Source: JALELF01 sp964473455 (lineage in GTDB: Bacteria; Bacillota_I; Bacilli_A; RF39; UBA660). From it: DNA of 64,000 nt. The notes under the pieces are model-generated. The model made no database searches, was not told the origin of the DNA, and saw only the letters and a program-made list of their open reading frames with translations. Shown one piece after another: positions 7,775 to 15,786 of the stretch. The position numbers and the translations under genes are program-made. The stretch lies in the NCBI GenBank assembly GCA_964473455.1, contig CAYYQX010000002.1, positions 1 to 64,000 of the forward strand, written 5' to 3'. Every line of letters begins with the position of its first letter. The first letter of the stretch is position 1.

Positions 7775-9721
7775 ATGAAAAAAGGATTTACATTAATTGA
7801 AGTATTAGCCGTTATTATCATCATTGCTGTTGTAGCAGTTATTTCAATACCCCAAATTATAAGTGTGGTTGAAACTTCAAGAAAAGAAGTAAAAATACAA
7901 TCAGCTAAAAGAGTAATTGATGCGGTAAGTAATTATTATATGCAGTCGCAATTAAGTGGTGAATCAGATTTGCCACTTACTGTTACTTTTCCAACAGAAG
8001 TACTAACAATGAGTGGTACAAATCCTCAAAGTGGTTCCGTAACGATAAACACCGATGGAACTTATAGTATAAATAGTCTTGTTATTGATGATTATTTGTG
8101 TACTAGTAGTGGCGAAGTAGTTGATTGCCTTGCTCCAGAAGAAACGGTTGTTGAAGTTAGCACCACTAATTTGGATGAGATAATACTAGCTAATATAGGA
8201 ACGCATACATCAAATATGGTAGTTAATGGTAGTTCTGTAACTAAAATAACAGGACTTAAGGCAGATAAAACAAGTATAAAAAACTGGGTATGGTATTCAG
8301 GTCAATTATGGCAAGTAGTGGAGTTGACAAGTGCTTATGTTAAATTAGTCGCAGCCAATAGTGTGACAAGTATAGCGTATGGTGCTTATAGTACTCCAGT
8401 AAGTTGGAGTACTAGTTGGGCTAGAAAATGGTTAAATGAAATTAACAGTAGTTCAAGTGAAGATGGCATTTTTTATAATAAATTAAGCAATAAAGACTTA
8501 TTATTAGATGGTTCTTTTTGCCTAGATTCTCCAACAAACGTTGTAATAACAAGTAGTAAAGTAACAAGTTTTACACCGATTGCAACATGTACATCTATTG
8601 CAACTGACAAGGTAGGATTATTGACTTTTGAAGACTATGTTTATGCCAAAGATGGAACTGTTGGTGGAAGTTATGGGGGAAGCTTTTTAGATGAAGATGA
8701 ATACTCATGGACAATGACACCTGGGGTAAGTTCTGGAACAATATGGAGTACTTATTCTACTGATCCTTCTTATATTTACTCTAGTTATAATTATTCTTCG
8801 GGATATTCACATGGCATACGCCCAGTAATATATTTGAGTTCGGATGTTTTGATTTTAGATAGTGATGATGAAGATTATGGAGAGGCAATAAATCCATATA
8901 TGTTAGAAGCAAATGATATTTTAACTAGCGGCGAGAACTTAAATGAAGCACAAATTGGCTCTTACATTTATATTAGCGAAGAAAATTCACCTTCTACTAT
9001 CACCACTATTCAAGCAACAAGTAGAATAATTTATGCTTATGATAAAACAAAAGTAAGGTATCGAATTATTGGAATAAGTGAAACGGGAATAAAAGTAGAA
9101 CGAGCAGATGTTCTTAAAGGATTGGCAAGTAATATTGCGATAAGTTCAGGTACTAATGTTCATTATTTTTATTTAGCAGATACTTGTAATACCAATATTG
9201 GTGTTTATACAGGATGTACAGCTAAAAATTATTTTCAACCAAGTGGAGAAGCTGCCGAATATAACTATGTAGATGGCAAAAATATTGGTTACTTTTTAAA
9301 CAGTGCAACTAATGGGTTTTTAACTTGGTTAAGTACGGGTGTTAGAAGTAATATTGTGTTAAGTAATTGGAATTTAAGTGTCTTTACTGTTGGAGATGGT
9401 TACGAAATGAGTTTATTCAACACAGATACTAGTGGTATTTTTCCAAGGAATAATAGTGATGGGGTAATATCTACTTATGTTATTCTTCCCTTTCACGGGG
9501 ATATCTTTAGTGGGAATGATTTGAACGCACCTTATTGGTTAACTAATAGAGCGTATAGAGATTCTACTGAGGTAGGTTATATTAGTGGTAACGGACAAGC
9601 TGTTGAAGTGCGAGTATGTTATTCATATGGAGTTCGTCCAGTCTTTGTTTTAAGCCCAACAATTACAATTGCTAGTGGAAGCGGAACAATTACAAACCCT
9701 TATATAATCAATTTAAATTAA
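7775..9721 (+). CDS. Prepilin-like surface protein with two DUF6273-like modules
   Basis: This is a protein of about 648 residues opening MKKG then FTLIEVLAV, a class III prepilin signal (Gly -1, Glu +5), with one hydrophobic helix. After a pilin-like stalk (to about 130) come two large modules. The first runs about 160-375 and ends SHGIRPVIYLSSDV...INPYML. The second runs about 385-648 and ends YGVRPVFVLSPTI...TNPYII. The GVRPxxxLS...NPY signature is that of DUF6273. GTG 7766 lies inside the Shine-Dalgarno AGGTGGG, so ATG 7775 is the start. An extended -10 TGTTATAAT lies at 7744-7752. Surface location is inferred from the signal; the binding target is unknown. Confidence 0.75.
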   Translation: MKKGFTLIEVLAVIIIIAVVAVISIPQIISVVETSRKEVKIQSAKRVIDAVSNYYMQSQLSGESDLPLTVTFPTEVLTMSGTNPQSGSVTINTDGTYSINSLVIDDYLCTSSGEVVDCLAPEETVVEVSTTNLDEIILANIGTHTSNMVVNGSSVTKITGLKADKTSIKNWVWYSGQLWQVVELTSAYVKLVAANSVTSIAYGAYSTPVSWSTSWARKWLNEINSSSSEDGIFYNKLSNKDLLLDGSFCLDSPTNVVITSSKVTSFTPIATCTSIATDKVGLLTFEDYVYAKDGTVGGSYGGSFLDEDEYSWTMTPGVSSGTIWSTYSTDPSYIYSSYNYSSGYSHGIRPVIYLSSDVLILDSDDEDYGEAINPYMLEANDILTSGENLNEAQIGSYIYISEENSPSTITTIQATSRIIYAYDKTKVRYRIIGISETGIKVERADVLKGLASNIAISSGTNVHYFYLADTCNTNIGVYTGCTAKNYFQPSGEAAEYNYVDGKNIGYFLNSATNGFLTWLSTGVRSNIVLSNWNLSVFTVGDGYEMSLFNTDTSGIFPRNNSDGVISTYVILPFHGDIFSGNDLNAPYWLTNRAYRDSTEVGYISGNGQAVEVRVCYSYGVRPVFVLSPTITIASGSGTITNPYIINLN

Positions 9722-9735
9722 ATTCTTATAATTCG

Positions 9736-9765
9736 TTGAATTAAAGGCTTTAATAATGGTATAAT
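9736..9765 (+). promoter_or_regulatory. ackA promoter
   Basis: TTGAAT (9736-9741), 18-base spacer and extended -10 TGGTATAAT (9757-9765). A 7-bp inverted repeat, ATTAAAG/CTTTAAT, covers the spacer at about 9740-9754 and could be an operator. Confidence 0.75.
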
Positions 9766-9788
9766 TTAACAGAGGAAGAGGTTAATAA

Positions 9789-10973
9789 ATGAAAATATTA
9801 TCAGTTAATGCTGGAAGTTCATCACTAAAGTTTACTTTATTTGAAATGCCAGAAGAAATAAATTTAATAAGTGGCTATTTTGAAAAGATTGGCTTAGTTG
9901 ATTCTTTTTATTCAATCAAAGTTAATGGTGAAAAAAGAGTAAAAGACACTAGAGTAGAAACTCATAAAAAAGCAGTTGAATTATTGCTAATGGAATTACT
10001 TGAAAACAAAATAATAACTTCAATTGATGAAATAGAGGGAATAGGTCATAGAATTGTTCACGGAGGAAATGAATATACTAAAAGCGTTTTAATTGATGAA
10101 AAATTTTTAACTGATTTTGACAGTTTAATAGATTTCGCTCCTCTTCATAATCCTGCTCACTTAATAGGAATAAAAGCTTTTATTGAAAAGTTACCTAAAG
10201 TAAAAATGGTGGGAGTGTTTGACACTTCCTATCACCAGACTATGGAAGAAGAAAATTTTGTGTATCCTGTTCCTTATGAGTGGTTTTTAAAATACAATGT
10301 TCGAAAATATGGAGCTCATGGGACAAGTCATAAATACGTTTATAAAAAGATTTGTGAAGTACTAGGACAAGAAAATCTGAAAGTAATATCTTGTCATATT
10401 GGTTCTGGATCTAGTTTATCAGCTATTAAGAATAATAAAGTTATTGATACCTCAATGGGTTTTACTCCTTTAGCGGGTGTTATGATGGGTTCTAGAAGTG
10501 GCGATATTGATGCAAGTATTATTCCATATATTATGAAAAAAGAAAATCTAACAATAGATGAAGTAATGACAATATTGAATAAAAAAAGTGGATTGTTAGG
10601 AATATCTGGTATTAGTTCAGATGCAAGAGATATTGATGAAGCAAGTAAAAATGGTAATGAAAGATGCATTCTAGCTAGAAAAATGAACGCTAGAAGAATT
10701 GCTAATTATATTGCTGTTTATAATAATTTACTAGATGGAGCAGATGTCATAGTCTTTACGGCAGGCTTAGGTGAAAACAACATTATTTCAAGGAAAATGA
10801 TTATAGAAAACATTAAAAGTCTAGGAGTTAAGCTTGATGAAGAGCTAAATAATTGTAGAGGTGAAATTAAAAGGATTTCGTCTGAAGATTCAAAAATACT
10901 TGTATATATTGTCCCAACAGATGAAGAATTAATGATTGCAACTGAAACATTAGAAATTATAGAGAGTGTGTGA
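9789..10973 (+). CDS. ackA: Acetate kinase
   Basis: This 394-residue enzyme converts acetyl phosphate and ADP to acetate and ATP, the energy-yielding last step of acetate fermentation. The N-terminal signature VNAGSSSLKF, the central GHRIVHGG, FDTSYHQTM, the SCHIGSGSS phosphate loop and FTAGLGENN all fit the family. The full length matches known enzymes. GAGGAAGAGG precedes ATG 9789. The partner phosphotransacetylase is not in the window. nrnA follows four bases after the stop, so the two are probably one transcript. Confidence 0.97.
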   Translation: MKILSVNAGSSSLKFTLFEMPEEINLISGYFEKIGLVDSFYSIKVNGEKRVKDTRVETHKKAVELLLMELLENKIITSIDEIEGIGHRIVHGGNEYTKSVLIDEKFLTDFDSLIDFAPLHNPAHLIGIKAFIEKLPKVKMVGVFDTSYHQTMEEENFVYPVPYEWFLKYNVRKYGAHGTSHKYVYKKICEVLGQENLKVISCHIGSGSSLSAIKNNKVIDTSMGFTPLAGVMMGSRSGDIDASIIPYIMKKENLTIDEVMTILNKKSGLLGISGISSDARDIDEASKNGNERCILARKMNARRIANYIAVYNNLLDGADVIVFTAGLGENNIISRKMIIENIKSLGVKLDEELNNCRGEIKRISSEDSKILVYIVPTDEELMIATETLEIIESV

Positions 10974-10977
10974 ATAA

Positions 10978-11940
10978 ATGTTTAGTATTTATAATAAAAT
11001 ATATAATAAAATAAAGAAATATGAAACGATAGTAATAGCTCGTCATATTGGACCAGATCCTGATTCTCTTGCTAGTCAATTAGCGCTAAGAGAAACTATT
11101 TTAAGCAATTTTCCTAAAAAAAAGGTTTACGCAATTGGTTCTCCAGCTAGTAAATTTAGATATTTAGGACGTTTAGATAAAATAGACAACATAGCTGATT
11201 TATCTTCAGCTCTTTTAATTGTTGTTGATACACCTGATTTAAAAAGAATTGATGGAGCAAATCCAAAGGATTTTGCTTATAAAATTAAGATTGATCACCA
11301 TCCTTCAGTAGATAAGTATGCCGATATTGAATGTGTTGATGAATTTGCTTCTTCGGCAAGTCAAATGGTGGCAACTTTAATTCAAAAAACAAGATTAAAA
11401 CTAGATAAAGAAATTGCTAAAAAATTGTATCTTGGTATCGTATCAGATACTAACAGATTTATGTTTAGTTATACAAGTCCAGAGACTTTTAACATTGTAT
11501 CTTGGTTAATTAAAAAAACGAACTTAGATATTACTTCTTCATATGAAGATTTATATTTAAGAGAACTAAAAAACTTAAAGTTTGAAGGTTACGTTGCGAA
11601 TAATTTTACGTTAACTGAAAATGGGCTAGCTTATATCTATGTGGATGATGAAACTATTACTAAGTATGAAGCGGATGCGGCAACAGCTGGCAATATTGTT
11701 AACAATTTTAATTACATTAAAGAACTTTTAGTTTGGGTAATCTTTTCTGAAGACAAACTAAATGACAATATTAGAGGTTCAATTAGGTCACGTGGACCTG
11801 TTATTAATACTGTTGCTAGTGACTATAACGGTGGTGGTCACATCTATGCGAGTGGAGTTAGATTGAAAAGCAAAGATGAAATAGATAGTCTGATAAAAGA
11901 ATTAGATAATACTTGTAGGAACTACAAAAAGAATATGTGA
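10978..11940 (+). CDS. nrnA: DHH-family oligoribonuclease / pAp phosphatase (NrnA-like)
   Basis: This 320-residue protein has DHH and DHHA1 domains. Seen motifs are ARHIGPDPDS (His and two Asp for metal), VVDTPD, the DHH motif KIDHHPS and the C-terminal GGGHIYASG substrate loop. Family members degrade short RNA oligonucleotides and dephosphorylate 3'-phosphoadenosine 5'-phosphate. The start at ATG 10978 is four bases after the ackA stop, with a ribosome site inside the ackA end, which suggests coupled translation. No terminator was found before the 6S promoter downstream. Confidence 0.88.
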   Translation: MFSIYNKIYNKIKKYETIVIARHIGPDPDSLASQLALRETILSNFPKKKVYAIGSPASKFRYLGRLDKIDNIADLSSALLIVVDTPDLKRIDGANPKDFAYKIKIDHHPSVDKYADIECVDEFASSASQMVATLIQKTRLKLDKEIAKKLYLGIVSDTNRFMFSYTSPETFNIVSWLIKKTNLDITSSYEDLYLRELKNLKFEGYVANNFTLTENGLAYIYVDDETITKYEADAATAGNIVNNFNYIKELLVWVIFSEDKLNDNIRGSIRSRGPVINTVASDYNGGGHIYASGVRLKSKDEIDSLIKELDNTCRNYKKNM

Positions 11941-11955
11941 AGTTACCCATATTTA

Positions 11956-11984
11956 TTGTCTAAATTTTAAAGGCATGATACAAT
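11956..11984 (+). promoter_or_regulatory. Promoter of the 6S RNA gene
   Basis: TTGTCT (11956-11961), 17-base spacer and extended -10 TGATACAAT (11976-11984). It predicts a transcript start near 11991, exactly where the 6S closing stem begins. Confidence 0.8.
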
Positions 11985-11990
11985 ATAATT

Positions 11991-12158
11991 GTCTAAAAGA
12001 ATAGAAACTCGTTATGAAAAATCTACACTAGAGATAATTGGGAGCGCAGGCACTTATGTGGTGTTGAAGACCTATTAATTTAGGGATCCTGAAACACAAG
12101 GCCGCACACCCACCTGGAAACAGGGTTTTATCGTAGAGTATCGCTTTTAGATTTTTTT
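11991..12158 (+). ncRNA. ssrS: 6S RNA (SsrS)
   Basis: This non-coding gene of about 168 nt lies between nrnA and tcdA. The 5' end TCTAAAAG pairs with CTTTTAGA at 12144-12151 to form the long-range closing stem, followed by nine T as terminator. The 3' half carries the block AGGCCGCACACCCACCTGGA and then CAGGGTTTTA, matching the conserved 3' part of 6S RNA as I remember the family. 6S RNA mimics an open promoter and sequesters the housekeeping sigma holoenzyme in stationary phase. A neighbouring tcdA gene fits the arrangement I recall for 6S-1 in Bacillus. tmRNA, SRP RNA and RNase P were considered and do not fit. Confidence 0.75.
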
Positions 12159-12189
12159 TATGTTAAAATAAACTTATTGGGTGAAGTTT

Positions 12190-12852
12190 ATGTTTGAAAG
12201 ATTAGAGTTATTAATTGGTAAAGAGGCTTTGAAATTGCTAGGTAAAACTAGTGTTTTAGTAATAGGTCTTGGTGGGGTTGGTTCCTACACAGTTGAAATG
12301 CTTGTAAGAAACAATATTGGTAAAATAATATTAGTCGATAAAGACACTGTTAATATAACTAATATAAATAGGCAATTACTTGCCCTAAACTCAACTGTTG
12401 GCAAAAACAAAGTAGATGTTTTGGGTGATAGAATAAAAGACATTAATCCAAAATGTGAAGTTATAAAAATAAAAGAATTTATTACTAAAGAAAATTTAGA
12501 ATTGATTTTTAAATTGAATCCAAATTATATAATAGATGCTTGTGATACTATTGATACAAAAGTTGAACTTATTAAAGAAGCAAAAAAAAGAAATGTTAAA
12601 ATAATTAGTAGTATGGGTATGGCCAATAAACTTGACCTATCTAAAATAAGTATTATGCCTCTTTCAAAAACAACTTATGATCCACTTGCTAAAATTATGA
12701 GAAGTAAATTAAAGGGACTTGATGTAATTACCGTTTGTAGTACCGAAAAACCAATCAAAAGTAAACAGCTAGGTTCTATTTCAACAACTACAAGTGTTGC
12801 TGGAATAATGTGCGCTAGTTATGTTATTAGAAGTATAATAGGTGAAGTATGA
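12190..12852 (+). CDS. tcdA: tRNA threonylcarbamoyladenosine dehydratase (TcdA/CsdL)
   Basis: This 220-residue protein of the E1-like ThiF/MoeB fold carries out ATP-dependent cyclisation of t6A37 to ct6A in tRNAs that read ANN codons. It shows the nucleotide motif VIGLGGVGS, then LVDKDTVNITNINRQLL with the arginine that contacts ATP, and IIDACDTIDTK. The C-terminal CSTEKP and GSISTTTSVAG are typical of the TcdA branch. The frame could start at GTG 12181, but GGGTGAAG there is the ribosome site for ATG 12190. The -10 TGTTAAAAT at 12161-12169 follows directly on the 6S terminator. Confidence 0.88.
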   Translation: MFERLELLIGKEALKLLGKTSVLVIGLGGVGSYTVEMLVRNNIGKIILVDKDTVNITNINRQLLALNSTVGKNKVDVLGDRIKDINPKCEVIKIKEFITKENLELIFKLNPNYIIDACDTIDTKVELIKEAKKRNVKIISSMGMANKLDLSKISIMPLSKTTYDPLAKIMRSKLKGLDVITVCSTEKPIKSKQLGSISTTTSVAGIMCASYVIRSIIGEV

Positions 12853-13364
12853 TAGAAGAGCTAAAAAAAGTCTTAAAAGATATTGAAGGCAGAATAATTG
12901 CTTTTGGTTTTAGGACCGAAAAATTTGAAAGTATCATTAATTCCAATAAAAAAATAATCTCCCTTGATGTTTTTGATGAAATAAGCAAAAAAACTTCTTT
13001 GTTTCACAGTAAATCAAAGAAAATAAAGATAAAAAGACTACGTAAAATATATAAAAAAAAGAATGTTGATTATGTTATTATAAATGCTGATGAATTTTTG
13101 AAATATACTTATGATTTAGTTATTGAAACGATTTATATTGCTAAAAAAGTATATATCTTTGGAAGTGACATTAATGTTAAGAAGTTTATGATTAAGTACA
13201 AAAGATATAATATAAGTTGTGTTGAAAAAAGAATTGTTGATAATACTTTATGTAAATTAGATGTTGAGAATGTTAAGAATAATCCAATAAAAGAATATTT
13301 ATACAAAATTAAAGATAAATTTGCTGGAGCAATTGACTTTGTAGTTGAGGTATTAACTTCATAA
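12849..13364 (+). CDS. Hypothetical protein coupled to tcdA
   Basis: This 171-residue, lysine-rich, basic protein starts in an ATGA overlap with the tcdA stop, so translation is coupled. Alternating hydrophobic strands (RIIAFGF, KKIISLDVFD, VDYVIINADEFL, KVYIFGSD) suggest a small alpha/beta fold, possibly Rossmann-like. No glycine-rich loop or catalytic motif can be seen, so I do not call it a methyltransferase. Coupling hints at a role near tRNA modification, but this is only inference. A strong GAAA-loop terminator follows. Confidence 0.65.
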   Translation: MIEELKKVLKDIEGRIIAFGFRTEKFESIINSNKKIISLDVFDEISKKTSLFHSKSKKIKIKRLRKIYKKKNVDYVIINADEFLKYTYDLVIETIYIAKKVYIFGSDINVKKFMIKYKRYNISCVEKRIVDNTLCKLDVENVKNNPIKEYLYKIKDKFAGAIDFVVEVLTS

Positions 13365-13387
13365 AAAGTAGGAAACTACTTTTTTTT
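13363..13387 (+). terminator. Rho-independent terminator with GNRA loop
   Basis: AAAAAGTAG, GAAA loop, CTACTTTTT and further T. The stem is nine perfect base pairs. Confidence 0.92.
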
Positions 13388-13400
13388 ATTAATTAATAAT

Positions 13401-13428
13401 TTGACAAAAGCTAAAAAAAGTATATAAT
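13401..13428 (+). promoter_or_regulatory. Promoter of the 13494 gene
   Basis: A consensus TTGACA (13401-13406), 16-base spacer and TATAAT (13423-13428). It gives a leader of about 60 nt before the ATG, longer than most in this window. Confidence 0.8.
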
Positions 13429-13493
13429 TATTACTTTGTGGGTGATTTTTTTATAAAGAACCTCAATTTGATATAGAAAGAGTTTGAAATAAT

Positions 13494-13937
13494 ATGAAAA
13501 ACAATTTATGTGGGCAAAGCGAAATATTAATATATGCAGTAAAAATTGGTAAATTAAAAAAGAATATTGGTTGTGAGGAAGAAAAACAATTTTGTCTTCC
13601 AAAAACTGTTCTTTGTATTTTAGTAAATGATATTTTTGTTGATATTATAAGTGGTGAAGAATATCCTTTTTTCGAAGAAAAAGAGTTACATGAAATGACC
13701 GAAGGAAACTATTATACAATTCAAGAATGTGGATATAAAATTTTGGTTCCAGAAGAAACTTTTGATTATTTGAAAAGAAAAAAAGAAAATAAAAAGCTAA
13801 GTAAAGAAGCTCTACTAATGTGTTTATATAATATATTAAAAATAAAAGGCCTTCTTTTGAAACACCAATATAGTATTAATGGTTTTAGTATTGATACAGA
13901 AGGAATAAGAGAAAAGTCTTATGTTCATACAAAATAA
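13494..13937 (+). CDS. Hypothetical protein, 147 residues
   Basis: I do not recognise this protein. The N-terminal half is strand-rich (LIYAVKIGKL, VLCILVNDIFVDIIS) and the C-terminal half is basic and helical (YLKRKKENKKLSKEALLMC). There are five Cys but no paired CxxC. It has a strong promoter and its own terminator, so it is monocistronic. The ribosome site before ATG 13494 is weak (GAAAGAG, 13476-13482, rather far upstream), so the start is less certain than elsewhere. Confidence 0.65.
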   Translation: MKNNLCGQSEILIYAVKIGKLKKNIGCEEEKQFCLPKTVLCILVNDIFVDIISGEEYPFFEEKELHEMTEGNYYTIQECGYKILVPEETFDYLKRKKENKKLSKEALLMCLYNILKIKGLLLKHQYSINGFSIDTEGIREKSYVHTK

Positions 13938-13940
13938 TTT

Positions 13941-13965
13941 AGGCAAATAATATGTTGCCTTTTTT
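13941..13965 (+). terminator. Rho-independent terminator overlapping the truB promoter
   Basis: AGGCAA pairs with TTGCCT around an 8-base loop and runs into a T tract. The TTGCCT arm also serves as the -35 of the next promoter. Confidence 0.8.
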
Positions 13966-13983
13966 AATGCTTTAAACTATAAT
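13955..13983 (+). promoter_or_regulatory. truB promoter with predicted leaderless start
   Basis: TTGCCT (13955-13960), 17-base spacer and TATAAT (13978-13983). The expected transcript start falls at about 13990-13991, on the ATG itself, and there is no Shine-Dalgarno sequence. Confidence 0.65.
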
Positions 13984-13990
13984 GAATAGT

Positions 13991-14869
13991 ATGAATGGAT
14001 TAATAATAATAGACAAGCCAAAAGATTTTACAAGCAGAGACATAGTAGATATAGTGGGGAAAAAGTTAAACACCAAAAAAATAGGACATACGGGAACGTT
14101 AGATCCTATCGCAACTGGTGTTTTAGTTTTGTGTATTAATGAAGCTACCAAGTTAGTGGAAATAATTACTTTTGATGATAAAGAGTATGTTGCTGAAGTA
14201 ATGTTAGGATTAACAACAGATACTCTTGATATTACTGGAAAAGTAGTAGAAGAAAAAAAAGCTTTAATATCAAAAGAAGATATAGAAAAAGTTTTAAAGC
14301 AAATGGAAGGTACTTACTTACAAGAGGTACCAATTTATTCGGCTATTAAGGTAAAAGGCCAAAAGCTATATGAATATGCTAGAAAAGGTGAAGTTGTTAG
14401 CTTACCTAAAAAAGAAGTAGAAATAAAGAAGTTAGAACTAGTTAGTGAAGTAAAACACGTTGATAATAAGACTGTCTTTAGCATTAAAGCGGTTGTTAGT
14501 AAAGGAACGTACATTAGAAGTTTAATAAGAGATATTGCCTATAATTTAAATACAATAGGCGTTATGGCTGAGCTTAGAAGAACAAGACAAGGCAAATATA
14601 CTTTAGATGATGCTTATACATTAGAAGATATTGAGAAAGGTGAATATAAAATAATAAATATTGACAAAGATTTTTTCAATTATAAGTGTGTTAAAGTAAA
14701 CAAAAATGTCAAGATGAAAATAAAATATGGTTCTTTACTTGAAAATAAATATGAGGATGATGTAATATTATTTATAGATGAACATGATAAAATATTAGCG
14801 CTTTATAAAACATATCAGAAAGATAAATCGTTTTTAAAACCATGGAAGATGTTTAAGGAGGGTATGTGA
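13991..14869 (+). CDS. truB: tRNA pseudouridine(55) synthase TruB
   Basis: This 292-residue enzyme makes the universal pseudouridine at position 55 in the T loop of tRNA. Seen are MNGLIIIDKPKDFTSRD, the catalytic KKIGHTGTLDPIATGVL with its Asp, and SKGTYIRSLIRDI. A C-terminal extension replaces a full PUA domain. ATG 13982 is in frame but overlaps the -10 TATAAT and would add MNS. ATG 13991 gives the family N-terminus and lies at the predicted transcript start, so it is preferred. The next gene's GTG overlaps the stop. Confidence 0.92.
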   Translation: MNGLIIIDKPKDFTSRDIVDIVGKKLNTKKIGHTGTLDPIATGVLVLCINEATKLVEIITFDDKEYVAEVMLGLTTDTLDITGKVVEEKKALISKEDIEKVLKQMEGTYLQEVPIYSAIKVKGQKLYEYARKGEVVSLPKKEVEIKKLELVSEVKHVDNKTVFSIKAVVSKGTYIRSLIRDIAYNLNTIGVMAELRRTRQGKYTLDDAYTLEDIEKGEYKIINIDKDFFNYKCVKVNKNVKMKIKYGSLLENKYEDDVILFIDEHDKILALYKTYQKDKSFLKPWKMFKEGM

Positions 14870-15753
14870 CTTTATTAATTATGGCTGCTGGAATGGGCAG
14901 CAGATTTGGTGGTTTAAAACAAATTGAACCAATTGGACCTAATGGAGAGTTTATTATTGATTATTCGGTATATGATGCGAAACTGGCTGGATTTAACAAG
15001 GTAGTTTTTATAATTAAAGAAGAAAACTATGAAATATTTAAAGAAACTATTGGTAAAAGATTTGATGGTATAATTGAAGTGAATTATGTTTTTCAAAGAA
15101 TTACGGATGTTCCTTCTTTTGTTAATATTGGCGATAGAGAAAAACCTTGGGGAACAGCGCACGCTATTTTATCTGCTAAAGATGTTATTAAAGAAAAGTT
15201 TGCTGTTATTAATGCGGATGATTTTTATGACCGCGATGCTTATTTTAAAGCTTATGAATTTTTAAACAATTCTAATGAAAATGAATATGCCATAATTGGT
15301 TATAAAGCAGGGAATACGATAACAGAAGCTGGTTCTGTTAAAAGAGGAGTATTGGAAGTTAAAGATAGTTGCTTAGTTAAATTAACAGAGAGTGTTATTG
15401 AAAAAAAAGACAATATTTTTACTGCTAGTCCGTTAAATAGAAGTGAATCATTTACTATTTCATTTGATACTTTAGTTTCAATGAATATGTTTGGATTTAG
15501 TCCTAAGTTGTTTGAACATATTGAAAAAGGAATGAATAAGTTTTTTAAAGACAATGAAAATAATTTAGAAAAGTGTGAATATTTAATACCTGATGTAGTT
15601 AATAAGTTAAATGAAGAGGGAGAGGTTAGTGTTAAAGTTATTCCAACAACATCTATTTGGATGGGGATGACTTATAGGGAAGATAAAGAGTTATTAGTTA
15701 ATATGATAGATAAATTTATAAAAGATGGAACATATCCAAGCAAGTTAAGTTAA
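14866..15753 (+). CDS. Sugar-nucleotide nucleotidyltransferase family protein
   Basis: This 295-residue protein has an NTP-transferase Rossmann fold. It opens MTLLIMAAGMGSRFGGLKQ, the glycine-rich nucleotide loop, and has FAVINADDFYDRDAYF with the metal-binding Asp. Related proteins couple NTP to a sugar 1-phosphate or similar phosphate. The GTG start at 14866 overlaps the truB stop by 4 bases and is preceded by AAGGAGG, so it is translated with truB. The nearest ATG, 15 bases in, would remove the first strand. The substrate cannot be assigned from the sequence. Confidence 0.8.
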   Translation: MTLLIMAAGMGSRFGGLKQIEPIGPNGEFIIDYSVYDAKLAGFNKVVFIIKEENYEIFKETIGKRFDGIIEVNYVFQRITDVPSFVNIGDREKPWGTAHAILSAKDVIKEKFAVINADDFYDRDAYFKAYEFLNNSNENEYAIIGYKAGNTITEAGSVKRGVLEVKDSCLVKLTESVIEKKDNIFTASPLNRSESFTISFDTLVSMNMFGFSPKLFEHIEKGMNKFFKDNENNLEKCEYLIPDVVNKLNEEGEVSVKVIPTTSIWMGMTYREDKELLVNMIDKFIKDGTYPSKLS

Positions 15754-15757
15754 TAAA

Positions 15758-15786
15758 AAAAAGATAGTTTAATAAATTATCTTTTT
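15758..15786. terminator. Bidirectional terminator
   Basis: AAAAAGATA and TATCTTTTT form a stem around an 11-base loop that contains the sigma-factor stop codon. It separates the convergent nucleotidyltransferase and sigma genes. Confidence 0.8.

Noticed and set aside
9740..9754. Terminator after the second prepilin-like gene
   Set aside because: The inverted repeat has a single-base centre and no T tract, so it is more likely a promoter-spacer palindrome or chance.
11990..12158. tmRNA, SRP RNA or RNase P RNA
   Set aside because: There is no tRNA-like end or tag frame, no SRP GNAR/GGAA helix pattern and it is too short for RNase P. The 6S 3' block and closing stem fit better.
12849..13364. 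Class I methyltransferase
   Set aside because: There is no glycine-rich SAM loop; only a general alternation of strands and helices is seen.
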